Under the pieces are notes generated by a model that did not search any database, was not told the origin of the DNA, and saw nothing but the letters and a program-made list of their open reading frames with translations. This document shows, piece after piece, positions 46,663-55,559 of a DNA stretch of 64,000 nt (position 1 is its first letter; each line of letters begins with the position of its first letter). Source of the stretch: Rhodobacter sp. 24-YEA-8 (GTDB lineage: Bacteria > Pseudomonadota > Alphaproteobacteria > Rhodobacterales > Rhodobacteraceae); assembly GCF_900105075.1 (NCBI RefSeq), contig NZ_FNSK01000001.1, positions 509,001-573,000 of the forward strand. The letters run 5' to 3'. The position numbers and the translations under genes were made by a program.

Positions 46663-47550
46663 TCAGCGCCGCGCGCGGTACTTCTGCGCCTCGTCAATCA
46701 GCGCTGCGATGACGGGCGTTTGTGGATCGCGCCGCGCGCAGATCAGGCCGACCATATGTTCGACTTCGGGTTCGACCAGCGGCACGGTGACGATCTGGCC
46801 GCCGCCGGCAAAGATATCGGCCAGGCGTTTCGAGACGATGGAGCACCAGTTGCCCGTCAGCACATGGCTCACCAGCACGATCGAGGAATTGCTTTCGACG
46901 CCTGGCGTGCGCAGCCCCCCGGCCGCCGCGAGATTCTGGTCGACAATGCGGCGGTTCTGCATGTCCTGGGTCAGCAGGCAAAGCGGCTGCGTCGCGGCTT
47001 CGGACCAGGAGATGCGGTCGCGCCCCGCCATATCCGACCCCGGCGTGCAGATGAACCTGTAGAATTCCGGATAGAGCGGCGCCTGGGTCACGCGCCCCAG
47101 CGGCTCATTGTCGAGATAGGTGATGCCGGCATCCAGATCGAGGCTCTCGATCCCGGTCAGGATCTCGGTCGATGTTCTCGACAGCACCGAAAGGGTAACA
47201 TTGGGGTGGCGGGTAAGGAAAGGGCGGGTCAGTTCTGCCACCATCGGCAGTGCCGTCGGGATCACCCCGATCCGCAGATGCCCCGAAAGGCCCGAGCGCG
47301 CCACGCGCATTTCATCGCGCAACGCACGCACATCGCCGACGATCTGCACCGCGCGTTCCAGCACGCGTTTGCCTTCGGGCGTCAGCCCCTGAAAGCGCGA
47401 ACCACGATGCACAAGCTGCACACCGAGCGTCTCTTCCAGCTGGCGGATCGCAGAAGACAGCGAGGGCTGGGTGACGCCGCAAGCCTCGGCCGCGCGCCCG
47501 AAATGCCGTTCTTTCGCCAATGCGATGAACATCTGCAGCTTGTCGATCAT
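46663..47550 (-). CDS. LysR family transcriptional regulator, probable regulator of the fds operon
   Basis: A 295-aa regulator. The N-terminal winged helix-turn-helix is complete (RHFGRAAEACGVTQPSLSSA, followed by IRQLEETLGVQLVHR), and the linker helix and periplasmic-binding-like effector domain follow (GHLRIGVIPTALPMVAELT, SSIVLVSHVLTGNWCSIV). It precedes fdsG on the same strand with 128 bp between them; in the studied Cupriavidus and related operons a LysR gene (fdsR) also accompanies fds genes. The effector is unknown; formate is a guess. Confidence 0.93.
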   Translation of the reverse strand: MIDKLQMFIALAKERHFGRAAEACGVTQPSLSSAIRQLEETLGVQLVHRGSRFQGLTPEGKRVLERAVQIVGDVRALRDEMRVARSGLSGHLRIGVIPTALPMVAELTRPFLTRHPNVTLSVLSRTSTEILTGIESLDLDAGITYLDNEPLGRVTQAPLYPEFYRFICTPGSDMAGRDRISWSEAATQPLCLLTQDMQNRRIVDQNLAAAGGLRTPGVESNSSIVLVSHVLTGNWCSIVSKRLADIFAGGGQIVTVPLVEPEVEHMVGLICARRDPQTPVIAALIDEAQKYRARR

Positions 47551-47952
47551 TCCGGTTTCCGGCCACTATTATTATTTGCTAATTTTTCATGCGGTTATGG
47601 CAATGGGATCTGCCCGCAGACCTGCATATGCTCCGTCACACGCAGCTATATACAGAACCCTGAACATCGCCAGAACGCAAGGCCGCGCAAATGGACCTGC
47701 TGCCCGCCCTGCCGGAAGCGCCAGGCATGGCCAGGCGCCTCATTATTTTCAGTGAGCTGCGGGCGGCCCCATTGCCCCGGCTGTGTCATCCGGTCTCTCA
47801 GCCCGGAAGCCTGGCAGGTGGGGTATTCCGACCTGTCGCAGACGAGCGAAAGCTGGCTTGTCTTAATTGTTTTCTGCTTCCGCAACCGGGCCCGGACGCG
47901 TAGCATTCGCGCGACGGCCCCGGCATCGGGGGCAGAGTGATCCGGTTGTTTG
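47551..47952. other. Intergenic region between the LysR gene and the AAA+ cluster
   Basis: About 400 bp with no credible gene. A/T-rich sequence at 47565-47600 (ttattatttgctaattttt) suggests the LysR promoter on the minus strand. The GC-rich end at 47890-47940 precedes the first gene of the AAA+ cluster, whose promoter should be here. Confidence 0.4.
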
Positions 47953-49035
47953 ATGGAGGGCAGATTGTCGAATTTTGAAGCTCAGATCCTTGAGAGTGAA
48001 AAACAGGTCCGGGTGGCCCAGGACAAGATCACCGCGATCACATCGGTGATTGAAAGCGCACGGATCAAGGCCGATCAGGGCATCGAGATCGATGTGGAAA
48101 ATGCCACGCTGGAAGATGTGCACAAACATACCGATGTGATGAATGCCAATATCGCCGAGCTGATCATGGGGCTTGACGATGTGACCGCCGCTTTCTCGAA
48201 AGATTTCGACGAAATGCGGACCAAGACCGGCTGGGAAAGCTTTGTCGGCATCTTTTCCTCGGGAAAATCGGAAAGCCTGCGCCAGGAGCGGCTGCGCTCG
48301 GCCACCATCGACGACAAGCTGCAGGATCTGATCTCGAAATCGGATGTGATCGTAAAGCTGCTGCAGGGTCAGCTGGAGCTTCTGAACGGGCAGAAGGCGA
48401 AGGTCGAGACCAATCTTGCCGCGACCCTGACCGATCGCGAAACCACTGTTGCTGAACTTGAAGCGGTGCGCCGTGAAGTGGCCGCGATGGATCCGGGGCT
48501 GATCGAGCTGGAAAACCGGATCGCGGTCGAGATGGATGCAGCGGCGCGGACCCGGCTTGAGACCGAACTTGCCGGGCTGAATGCGAAACACAATGCGCTG
48601 ATCCAGGATGAGCAGGTCAAGCTTGCCCGCAGCCAGACGCTGGAGCGCTATATCGAAAAGGGCAAGACCTGGGTCGATAGCCTGACCAACCAGGCCGCGA
48701 CCCAGCTGGTGCTGATCAACAAGCTGCAGACCGATACCCGCCAGCGCGTGGTGCTTTATGACGCGCTGACTTCGTCACTGAAAACCGCGCAGCAGCAGGA
48801 TGTCGCGCATCGCATCAATGAGATCGGGGTCAAGACCGATCAGGAAGCCCAGGCGGCCATGGCGGCCATCGGCTCGGCCACCAATGCGAAAATGGCCGAT
48901 ATGCTTGAGGCGCATGAGGGCAATATGGTCTTCGCCCGCAAGATCCTTGAGGAAAAAGCCAAGGCGGATGAACGCTTCGCCCGCCGCTTTGCTGCGATTG
49001 TCGAGAAGCACGACAAAAGCAGCTACGGCGGATGA
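47953..49035 (+). CDS. Coiled-coil protein, first gene of the AAA+ cluster
   Basis: A soluble, almost entirely helical protein of about 360 aa. The ATG at 47953 has no ribosome-binding site, while a TTG at 47965 sits 4 nt after GGAGGG, so the start is uncertain. Heptad-rich runs include ILESEKQVRVAQDKITAITS, VETNLAATLTDRETTVAELE and ARRTRLETELAGLNAKH-like AARTRLETELAGLNAKH. A short non-helical patch is TGWESFVGIFSSGKSES. The order of helical segments loosely recalls TelA-type toxic-anion-resistance proteins, but I cannot claim homology. The last part (GSATNAKMADMLEAHEGNMV) is the best-ordered. It overlaps the next small membrane gene by 4 bp. It may be the scaffold or substrate-linking arm of the complex. 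Confidence 0.8.
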   Translation: MEGRLSNFEAQILESEKQVRVAQDKITAITSVIESARIKADQGIEIDVENATLEDVHKHTDVMNANIAELIMGLDDVTAAFSKDFDEMRTKTGWESFVGIFSSGKSESLRQERLRSATIDDKLQDLISKSDVIVKLLQGQLELLNGQKAKVETNLAATLTDRETTVAELEAVRREVAAMDPGLIELENRIAVEMDAAARTRLETELAGLNAKHNALIQDEQVKLARSQTLERYIEKGKTWVDSLTNQAATQLVLINKLQTDTRQRVVLYDALTSSLKTAQQQDVAHRINEIGVKTDQEAQAAMAAIGSATNAKMADMLEAHEGNMVFARKILEEKAKADERFARRFAAIVEKHDKSSYGG

Positions 49036-49304
49036 GGGGGATCCGGCTGCCTGGCCGGGTCTTCCCGGCAGGACTGGCATTGATCGCGCTTGGGATCGTT
49101 ATGATCGGGCTGGGCGCGATTCTCGACCATTACGACATGACCCGGGCCGAATGGTATATCGGCGAAAGCGGCCTTTTTGTGCTGGGGGCCGGCAGTGTCC
49201 TCGCGCTTGTTGCGGTGCTGGTTGTGCTGATGGGCGGCGGCGATGTTTCGGGGCCTGCTGCGGGAGGGCCAACCGGGGGAGAGGATGGAGGCGCGAATGG
49301 CTGA
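49032..49304 (+). CDS. Small membrane protein with two spans (90 aa)
   Basis: The first span is GLALIALGIVMIGLGAILDH and the second GLFVLGAGSVLALVAVLVVL. The two are joined by a short polar loop (YDMTRAEWYIGESG), and the tail is Gly-rich (GGPAAGGPTGGEDGG type). The start overlaps the upstream gene by 4 bp (ATGA). Its stop lies inside the start of the next gene. No family is recognised. A membrane anchor for the AAA+ cluster is the simplest reading. Confidence 0.75.
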   Translation: MRGIRLPGRVFPAGLALIALGIVMIGLGAILDHYDMTRAEWYIGESGLFVLGAGSVLALVAVLVVLMGGGDVSGPAAGGPTGGEDGGANG

Positions 49305-50421
49305 TAACAGCGTCAGGGAAGCGCTGGTCAGCGATCACGCCGAAATCTACGATACCGCCCAGGCGCGGCGATACTTCGCAAAATTCGGCAGGATCGGCGG
49401 CTATCTGGCCAGGATCGCGGCGGAATTCGAGAAAGAAGGCCGCTTCAGCCGGGGCGAGACACGGATACTGGCCGCCTATCTGAACGGGGTGATCGGCACG
49501 TTCAGCGCGCTCAGCCATAAATACCTGATGTCAGGCCTTGCCGAAGGTGCGCCACGCCTGACCATCGACCGCCATGAAAGCGGCTTTCCGGTGGTTCAGG
49601 AACTCATGATGATGGCCGTCGATGCCCAACAGGCCGAGCGTCATCTCTCGGGCATGGCCTCGGCTGCAGAGCTGCGCGACCGCATGATCCGCACCATCCT
49701 GGGCGAGCGCAAAGTGCCGGTGCAGCTCCAGTTCGCGCTGAGCCAGCGGCTTTACTATGAGGCGGTGCGTGCGGGCGGATTGTTTCACGCGAGGAATGAT
49801 CCGGAAGCGCAATGGCTGGGGCAAAACGGTGACCGCCGCCGCTATCTGATCCATTGGGCGGTCTGGGATTCCGGGCTTAACCTGCCGGTGGTCTATCTGC
49901 TGGAGATGGAGGATACCGGCCGCCGCCCGCTGCCCGAAGACGCCTGGCGCTGGCCCGGGATCCAGCAAAAGCTGCTGGCGCAGAGCGTGGGCGGGCTGAA
50001 GCTGGTGACCATGGCCACCGGCTTTGACAAGGATTTCGAGGACGCCTGTCCAAAACGCCTGCGCCGCATCACGCTGGGGCCGATGTATTCCTCGGGCTTC
50101 ACGCTGCAATCGGGCCCGATCTCGCATGTGCTGGAAGATGCGCGCGCATCGGAAGGCGAGGATTGGGCGCTGGTCTGGACGCTGGAAGATCTGATCTCGG
50201 ATCGTGAGGAGCTGGTGAAAGATGGCTGGTTCTCGACGCGGCCCGGGCAGATCTGGCGTCTCGCGCCGGTGATCGGGGCCGATACGGGGACGACGGTGAC
50301 AGAACGGATGATCGTGCTGCCGGAGCGCCCCTATCAGGTGCTGGTCGAACAGGACCCGCCGGGCCTGCGGGGAATCCGGAAATTCGTGGTGGGCGCCGGG
50401 GGCAGGCTGATCCCGGGCTAG
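49297..50421 (+). CDS. Uncharacterised cytosolic protein of the AAA+ cluster (374 aa)
   Basis: The start at 49297 (MADNSVREALVSDHAEIYDT) is chosen for the GGAGG 7-8 nt upstream and its overlap with the previous stop (ATGgcTGA). The protein has no signal peptide or membrane span. The N-terminal half is helical (ARRYFAKFGRIGGYLARIAA), and the second half is mixed alpha/beta, with LIHWAVWDSGLNLPVVYLLE and RITLGPMYSSGFTLQSGPI. I associate it from memory with the DUF6384 family, of unknown function; this needs a profile search. It is followed by a triple-hairpin repeat and then the ATPase gene. Confidence 0.72.
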   Translation: MADNSVREALVSDHAEIYDTAQARRYFAKFGRIGGYLARIAAEFEKEGRFSRGETRILAAYLNGVIGTFSALSHKYLMSGLAEGAPRLTIDRHESGFPVVQELMMMAVDAQQAERHLSGMASAAELRDRMIRTILGERKVPVQLQFALSQRLYYEAVRAGGLFHARNDPEAQWLGQNGDRRRYLIHWAVWDSGLNLPVVYLLEMEDTGRRPLPEDAWRWPGIQQKLLAQSVGGLKLVTMATGFDKDFEDACPKRLRRITLGPMYSSGFTLQSGPISHVLEDARASEGEDWALVWTLEDLISDREELVKDGWFSTRPGQIWRLAPVIGADTGTTVTERMIVLPERPYQVLVEQDPPGLRGIRKFVVGAGGRLIPG

Positions 50422-50515
50422 GGGGCGCTGCCCCCGCCCGCGCCTGCGGCGCGGACTCCCCCGGGATATTGAGAGACAGATGAAAGACGCTTTTTCATCT
50501 GTCCTTAAATATCCC
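50421..50515 (+). repeat. Three-hairpin intergenic repeat element
   Basis: Three consecutive dyads fill the gap between the 374-aa gene and the ATPase gene. They are GGGGGC-gct-GCCCCC (50421-50435), CCGCGCC-tgc-GGCGCGG (50438-50454), and a long nested stem pairing 50463-50470 with 50508-50515 (GGGATATT / AATATCCC) and 50475-50485 with 50493-50503 (GACAGATGAAA / TTTCATCTGTC). GC-palindrome-plus-hairpin intergenic elements of this look are common in Rhodobacteraceae genomes. It may act as an attenuator or mRNA stabiliser inside the operon. Confidence 0.75.
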
Positions 50516-50566
50516 CGCCGGAGGCATGAGCGGTTGAAGCCGGGGGTTCCGGCAGGAAGGTAAGAG

Positions 50567-52495
50567 ATGGTTGCGCGCGATACGATGGAACTGAAAGAAG
50601 AGGCGATCCGGGGCCAGTATGAGGCGGCGCTCGGGCTTGTTTCCGGGTTCGATCATGCGCCGCGGCTGGCGAAACCGCAGGAGGCAGCGCCGGCATCTGA
50701 GCGCTCGCCGGGAGTGGGCGCGCGACCGCGATTTCGCTCGACGGTGCCGGGGATGGCGGCCCGTCCGGCGGTGCGGCCGGGGGGCGTGCGGATCCTCGAT
50801 CGGATCGAGGCGCTTTCTGACGGGCTGCTCTCTCCGGGCCAGGCGGCGGCGCTGAATATGCTCCGGCGGTCTCTGGCGATTGCTTTGGCTATGGGCGAGA
50901 CCTTTGCGGCGCAATCGGGGCTGGCGGAGCTGAAGCGTAGCAATCTCGAAGGCCGGCTTCCAGAGGCGCGGCGCGCGGAATTTGGTGAATTGCTTCAGGC
51001 CGAGGCGCTTGCGGTGCTTTATACATTCGCCAATGCGACAGCGTTTCTGATCGCGCCGCATCTCGGCAGCCAGACCGTCGAAATTGGCGAGGTCGAAGAG
51101 GTGCTGACCGACAATGCGCCGCTCGCGCTGCAGGGGGCGCTGTGGGAGCTGGATCAGGACATTGCTGTCCTGGCCACAGATGATCTTCGACTTGTCGCGG
51201 TGATTTCGGCTTTTGCAGAAGCACTGATGCAGAAAGTGGCGCTCCGGGCCGAGACGGCGCCGCGCCTTGCCGCCTATTCCGGCGGGTCCTGGAAGGTCGA
51301 AGCTGATGGGTTGCTGATTGCCGGGTTCCGTCCCGCGCGGGCGGCAAAGGGCGGTCAGATCACCATGGCGTTTAAAAAGCCACATGAGGTGGTCGGCAAT
51401 CATATCGCGAAATATCAGAGCCTCCGTCTGGCAAAGATGCTGATGGCCTATGATTTTGAGCGCCGGTTGAATCCCTTTGCGGAACTGGGCGGGTTTATTT
51501 TCACCTTCATGGGAGATGGCAAGCCCGGCACCGGGAAGACCACGCTGATCCAGATGATGGCAGGGCTATTGAATGATTATTGCCAGAATGCGGGATATCC
51601 GTTCCGGTATCAGAATTTCTCGATTGATCAGATAGACTCCTATCAGGGAAAATCGGGTCAGAACGCGAAATCCTTTGTCGAAACCATTCTTGATCCTACG
51701 GCAATTGGATTTGGCACGATTGACGATATAGATCAGGTCGCGGGGAAACGTGGTGATCGGCAATCAAGTGCCGGTCAGCAAGAGGTGACCGCTGTTTTCA
51801 TGGGCACCTTTGCCGGATCCGGAACAGTGGTGCGCGGGAATTGCACCTTTGGCATGTTTTCTAATTACCCGGAGAATGTCGATGACGCGCTGCGGCAAAG
51901 GGCCGGGGCGCGGTTTCTGGTTGACGGGCCGCAGACACGCGAGGATTATATCGACATTCTGTCGCTGCTTCTGGGGAAGAACCATTCCATTCCTTTGGGA
52001 GAGCATGATCTTTTTGCGGCTCAGGAAATCAAAAAGGCAGTGCAGGCCAGTTTTGCCGGCCATTCCCGCCCGCATGAGGCCGGTCTGGTGAAGGTATGGG
52101 AAGATGTCGGCGCAAAGCTTGGGCCACTTGATACGATTGCGAAAATCGGCGCCTATCTGAAAGCTATCCAGATGGCGGATGAGCGGTTCACCGGGCGCGC
52201 CATCAAAAACATCACTGATGCTGTCAAGGTCCGGGCAATGGATTTCGAATTGCCGGATGAATGGATGGAAGAGCCGGATCGCTTTCTTTTCAGGTCATAT
52301 GATGAAAAGATGCAGATGATACGGGAGCTTATGACCCCGATTACGGTTGACATGGTGGTGCAGGAAATCAACCGCTATGCCGACAGTGAATTCCGCTATG
52401 CCGATAATTCGGATGAAGTCGCGGTGCAGAACATGATGCGTGACTTCGCGCGCCAGGAAGAGGCGAAGCGGCGTTATCTTGAGAGCAAGAGCTGA
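50567..52495 (+). CDS. AAA+ ATPase, core of the uncharacterised cluster (642 aa)
   Basis: The start has a good ribosome-binding site (GGAAGG, 9 nt upstream). An N-terminal helical region (residues 1-290) has no recognisable family motif. The AAA+ module follows, with Walker A GKPGTGKTT (G318-T326), K324 being the catalytic lysine. The Walker B strand reads GFGTIDDIDQ (D386, D387, D389), not the usual hhhhDE, so the catalytic acidic residue may be D387 or D389. A sensor/arginine-finger stretch follows in NYPENVDDALRQRAGARF. The C-terminal helical lid holds FTGRAIKNITDAVKVRA. There is no membrane span. Base composition falls well below the neighbours from about 51550 to 52480. It is coupled to the next gene (TGATG). 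Confidence 0.85.
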   Translation: MVARDTMELKEEAIRGQYEAALGLVSGFDHAPRLAKPQEAAPASERSPGVGARPRFRSTVPGMAARPAVRPGGVRILDRIEALSDGLLSPGQAAALNMLRRSLAIALAMGETFAAQSGLAELKRSNLEGRLPEARRAEFGELLQAEALAVLYTFANATAFLIAPHLGSQTVEIGEVEEVLTDNAPLALQGALWELDQDIAVLATDDLRLVAVISAFAEALMQKVALRAETAPRLAAYSGGSWKVEADGLLIAGFRPARAAKGGQITMAFKKPHEVVGNHIAKYQSLRLAKMLMAYDFERRLNPFAELGGFIFTFMGDGKPGTGKTTLIQMMAGLLNDYCQNAGYPFRYQNFSIDQIDSYQGKSGQNAKSFVETILDPTAIGFGTIDDIDQVAGKRGDRQSSAGQQEVTAVFMGTFAGSGTVVRGNCTFGMFSNYPENVDDALRQRAGARFLVDGPQTREDYIDILSLLLGKNHSIPLGEHDLFAAQEIKKAVQASFAGHSRPHEAGLVKVWEDVGAKLGPLDTIAKIGAYLKAIQMADERFTGRAIKNITDAVKVRAMDFELPDEWMEEPDRFLFRSYDEKMQMIRELMTPITVDMVVQEINRYADSEFRYADNSDEVAVQNMMRDFARQEEAKRRYLESKS

Positions 52496-52845
52496 TGGAG
52501 GGACAGGCCTATTCAGGTGAATTCGAAAGCATGGTGATCTGGGCGATCATCGCTTTGATCTGGCTGGCTTTGACCTTTATGGTCTTGCGGGCTTTGCCGG
52601 GGATGCGAGGCGGGATGCGGGTCGGGGGATATGTTCTCGGTGTATTTATGACGGCAACGGCAGCGGCCCCGGCCTGGTTTTTTGTCATGCTGATGCTGTT
52701 TGCGATGGGCAGCTCCGGGCCGGAAGGTCCGGTGGGGATCGGTGGACCAGCCATCGTTTCCGGAATTGTTCTTGGCATTATCTCCGGCCTCGTCATCTGC
52801 ACGGTTGCGAACAAAAGGCGCCCGACTGAGGGGCGCCAATCATGA
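52495..52845 (+). CDS. Small membrane protein with three spans (116 aa)
   Basis: An integral membrane protein with spans at VIWAIIALIWLALTFMVLRA, YVLGVFMTATAAAPAWFFVM (continuing to LMLFAMG) and GPAIVSGIVLGIISGLVICT. A short basic C-terminus (ANKRRPTEGRQS) faces the cytosol by the positive-inside rule. The ATG shares a base with the ATPase stop, and its own stop overlaps the next gene by 4 bp. No family recognised. Confidence 0.8.
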   Translation: MEGQAYSGEFESMVIWAIIALIWLALTFMVLRALPGMRGGMRVGGYVLGVFMTATAAAPAWFFVMLMLFAMGSSGPEGPVGIGGPAIVSGIVLGIISGLVICTVANKRRPTEGRQS

Positions 52846-54248
52846 AGCGTCTCATCGAAAAAGGGCTGATGTATGGAAATCTGATCGAGGTTTCCTCGCC
52901 CCAGCTTGTGGCCCGCTATAACCGTGCGCTGAAGGCATTGATCGGGCGCGAAACAAGCCTGACAGATTTCCATATCGACCTGTCGGGGTTCTCACCCGAG
53001 ATCGGGGATGAATTCAATGATCCTTGGTATCTCAACCCGAATGGGGCAAACCGGCAATTCATCCTGCTGACCACAGCGCAGAAATCTGCGCCTTTGCTGA
53101 ATATCCGCTTCTCGACCTCGCGCGGCATTCTTGTGCAATTCATCGAGGCCAATGAGGCGCAGCTTTTTGCCCTTACCGCTCGCGATGTCGTGGCGGGTGA
53201 ATTGCAGGGATCGGTCTTTTCGGTCGAAAAACCCGAACAATTGTTCCGGATGCGCCGCGTTACGGTCGAGGCCGATACGATCGGCGGCCATGTCGCCGAT
53301 GCGGAAAAGCTCACGACCCTGATTGAGCGGTTCCGGGCCGAGCCCGATGGCTGGCGCGACGAGGCGCTGATCGCAGAGATGATCGCGCTGGCCGCGCGCA
53401 CCGGCGATGTGACGCGGGTGCCGATCAATTTGCCGGCGATGACCTTTGAGCAGCCCGATTTCTGGTCGGCCCTGTTTGGCGGCATCTATATCTTTCAGGG
53501 GCAGAAGTTTCCCGCCGCCATCACCCGCCGTCCGATGATGGAATTCGGCACACTGCCCATCGCGCAGGTGATGGATTTCAGCCATCGCAACCACATTGCC
53601 GACTGGCTGGAACGCAATCAGCTGGTCGAACCTGTAGTGCAGTCGCGCAGTGGTGGACCGGGCGGCGCCGGGGCAGGGGCGATCCTCCGGCAGAAGATGG
53701 ATTTCATCCTGATCAGCATTGCCGATCAGCTGGGGTTCGAGGTCGGAACGGCGCGGCGGACCGAATTGCGCAAGCTGGCTTATCGTCTGGGCGAGGCGCT
53801 GCCCGAGGAATTCCTCGGTCTTGCTGCCATGCTGTCCTGGGTGGAAGCGGCCGGACCCTGGCCCCGCATTTCCAGCGAACATCCGGCCTATTTCTACACG
53901 ATCCGCGCCCGACCCGGCCCGGATCGCGATCTGGTCAATATGCTTCTCTCAGAGCTTTCCGTGCTGGATATCCGCCAGCTCTTCATCACCCATAAAGAGC
54001 GGTTTTATGAGGAATATCGCGGCTGGTCCGAGGTAAAGCGGCAATATGTGGTCGATTTTCTCGAACGTGAATATATGGTCGACAAGGAGGGCGCGCGTGA
54101 GACATTGTTCGGACCAGAGCCGAAAATGGACGAGCTTGCGCGACCCGAGATGAGAACCGGGATGGGATCAGGGACGCCGAGCGGTACAGGTACCGGATTG
54201 CAGGGGAGCCGCAGACCCGCGGGACCATGGGGCAGAGCCCTCTCCTGA
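52842..54248 (+). CDS. Uncharacterised soluble protein of the AAA+ cluster (468 aa)
   Basis: A large soluble protein, starting MKRLIEKGLMYGNLIEVSSP. There is no signal peptide. The N-terminal third has a beta-rich section (WYLNPNGANRQFILLTTAQK, and a run of short strands to VFSVEKPEQLFRM). The middle contains GIYIFQGQKFPAAITRRPMM, and the C-terminal third is helical (DLVNMLLSELSVLDIRQLFI). A Gly/Arg-rich disordered tail ends it. I associate it from memory with the DUF6638 family, with no known function. It overlaps the preceding membrane gene by 4 bp. Confidence 0.75.
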   Translation: MKRLIEKGLMYGNLIEVSSPQLVARYNRALKALIGRETSLTDFHIDLSGFSPEIGDEFNDPWYLNPNGANRQFILLTTAQKSAPLLNIRFSTSRGILVQFIEANEAQLFALTARDVVAGELQGSVFSVEKPEQLFRMRRVTVEADTIGGHVADAEKLTTLIERFRAEPDGWRDEALIAEMIALAARTGDVTRVPINLPAMTFEQPDFWSALFGGIYIFQGQKFPAAITRRPMMEFGTLPIAQVMDFSHRNHIADWLERNQLVEPVVQSRSGGPGGAGAGAILRQKMDFILISIADQLGFEVGTARRTELRKLAYRLGEALPEEFLGLAAMLSWVEAAGPWPRISSEHPAYFYTIRARPGPDRDLVNMLLSELSVLDIRQLFITHKERFYEEYRGWSEVKRQYVVDFLEREYMVDKEGARETLFGPEPKMDELARPEMRTGMGSGTPSGTGTGLQGSRRPAGPWGRALS

Positions 54249-54387
54249 GATGGGCGCCAGACTGCAGGCCGGGAAGGCAGACGAGGGCGCCGGGTCACAG
54301 GAGCAGGGGTGCCGCGCCGGATCACGAAGCCGGAGCATTTGGCCAGAGGGGGAGGCGCAGGATGCAGAACGGAGATCGGGACACCTT

Positions 54388-54657
54388 ATGATCATCGGCT
54401 GGATCAGACTTGCTTTCTTCATGCTGATCGGCCTGACGATCGCCTATTTTCTCGCATCGGTCTATTCCCGCTCGGTCCGGCGCGAAAAGCTTGAAAAGCA
54501 CTGGGACGCGCGCGCCCTGGAAGGCGACCGCACCGCCTTTATCGAGCGCGGGATGCAGGCCTATCAAAGGGGGCTGAAACGGCGGCTCTTATGGCTTATC
54601 TATATCCTGCCCATGGTCGCCTTTAACGCGATCTTCTTTTATGTGAACTGGTTCTGA
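54388..54657 (+). CDS. Small membrane protein with two spans (89 aa)
   Basis: MIIGWIRLAFFMLIGLTIAY starts the first span. A cytosolic loop rich in charge (REKLEKHWDARALEGDRTAF) follows, then the second span LLWLIYILPMVAFNAIFFYV. The start at 54388 is preferred; an ATG at 54250, 1 bp after the previous stop, would add a 46-residue polar stretch with no fold. It is followed 4 bp later by the DUF1523 gene. Confidence 0.72.
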   Translation: MIIGWIRLAFFMLIGLTIAYFLASVYSRSVRREKLEKHWDARALEGDRTAFIERGMQAYQRGLKRRLLWLIYILPMVAFNAIFFYVNWF

Positions 54658-54661
54658 CCCT

Positions 54662-55333
54662 ATGCGCTACGTCAAATGGACCCTCTGGCTGGCTGTCATT
54701 CTTCTGGTGGGCAGCTTCCTGCATTACAATTTGCCGCAACATGACATTGTGCGCATTGTCGGTACCGAGAACCGCCGCGTTGATATTGGCGAAAACTCCC
54801 TGTTCTGGAGCCGGGCAGAGGTTGGCATGACCAACTCCACCTCGCGCGATGTGTTCTTTATCAATGCCGTGACGCCTGGTGGCAGCCCGATGGAATATCG
54901 CAACGAGGATACCGGCTGGGGCTGGCCGCCCTATTTCAAGATCGACAGTTTCGGGCTGCAGACGCGGGCAAAGGATCTTGTCTCGACCCCCGCCGACCCG
55001 ATTTGGGTCGAGGTCACGCATTACGGCTGGCGCAACAAATTCTTTACCATCTTCCCCAATGCAGTTTCGGCCAAGCGGGTCGCGGGTCCGGATGTGACCG
55101 TGATCCCCTGGGTCTCGATCGTGATCCTTCTGGTGCTGGCCTTCCTTTTGTTCATGCTTCGCCGCATGTGGATGCAGTTTCGCGAGCGGATGATCGACCC
55201 GGCCATGGTCAGGGCCGAACAGGCTTTCGACCGTGTCGATGCCGGAGTTGATGACATGCGGGCGGGGGCCAAGGGCATCTGGGGCAGGCTGCGCGCCTGG
55301 CTCAACAGCTGGAAATCTAAGCCGCGGCGCTGA
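54662..55333 (+). CDS. DUF1523 family membrane protein
   Basis: A 223-aa protein. An N-terminal span (VKWTLWLAVILLVGSFLHY) is followed by the family signature (LPQHDIVRIVGTENRRVD, then GENSLFWSRAEVG, YRNEDTGWGWPPYFK, THYGWRNKFFTIFPNAVS). A second span, VIPWVSIVILLVLAFLLFML, precedes a cytosolic basic tail. The segment between spans is therefore periplasmic. DUF1523 has no assigned role. It closes the eight-gene co-directional cluster. Confidence 0.88.
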   Translation: MRYVKWTLWLAVILLVGSFLHYNLPQHDIVRIVGTENRRVDIGENSLFWSRAEVGMTNSTSRDVFFINAVTPGGSPMEYRNEDTGWGWPPYFKIDSFGLQTRAKDLVSTPADPIWVEVTHYGWRNKFFTIFPNAVSAKRVAGPDVTVIPWVSIVILLVLAFLLFMLRRMWMQFRERMIDPAMVRAEQAFDRVDAGVDDMRAGAKGIWGRLRAWLNSWKSKPRR

Positions 55334-55559
55334 CGGGCAGGCGGCTTTCCGCGGCCCCGCCCAGTGCCTGGTTTGACGCCGGACCGTGGGCGAGATGGGG
55401 GCGCTGTCAGATCCCGTCTTCGACGCCTTCAACCGCGATCCGCGCCTTGCTGAGATTGGCGGCGCTGAGATCAACTGCCACATAAAGGAATACCAGCGGG
55501 TTCGAGGCCAGCGGGCGGATCAGGTGGAACTGGTCTCCCTGCGTTTGGTGCGAACGACT

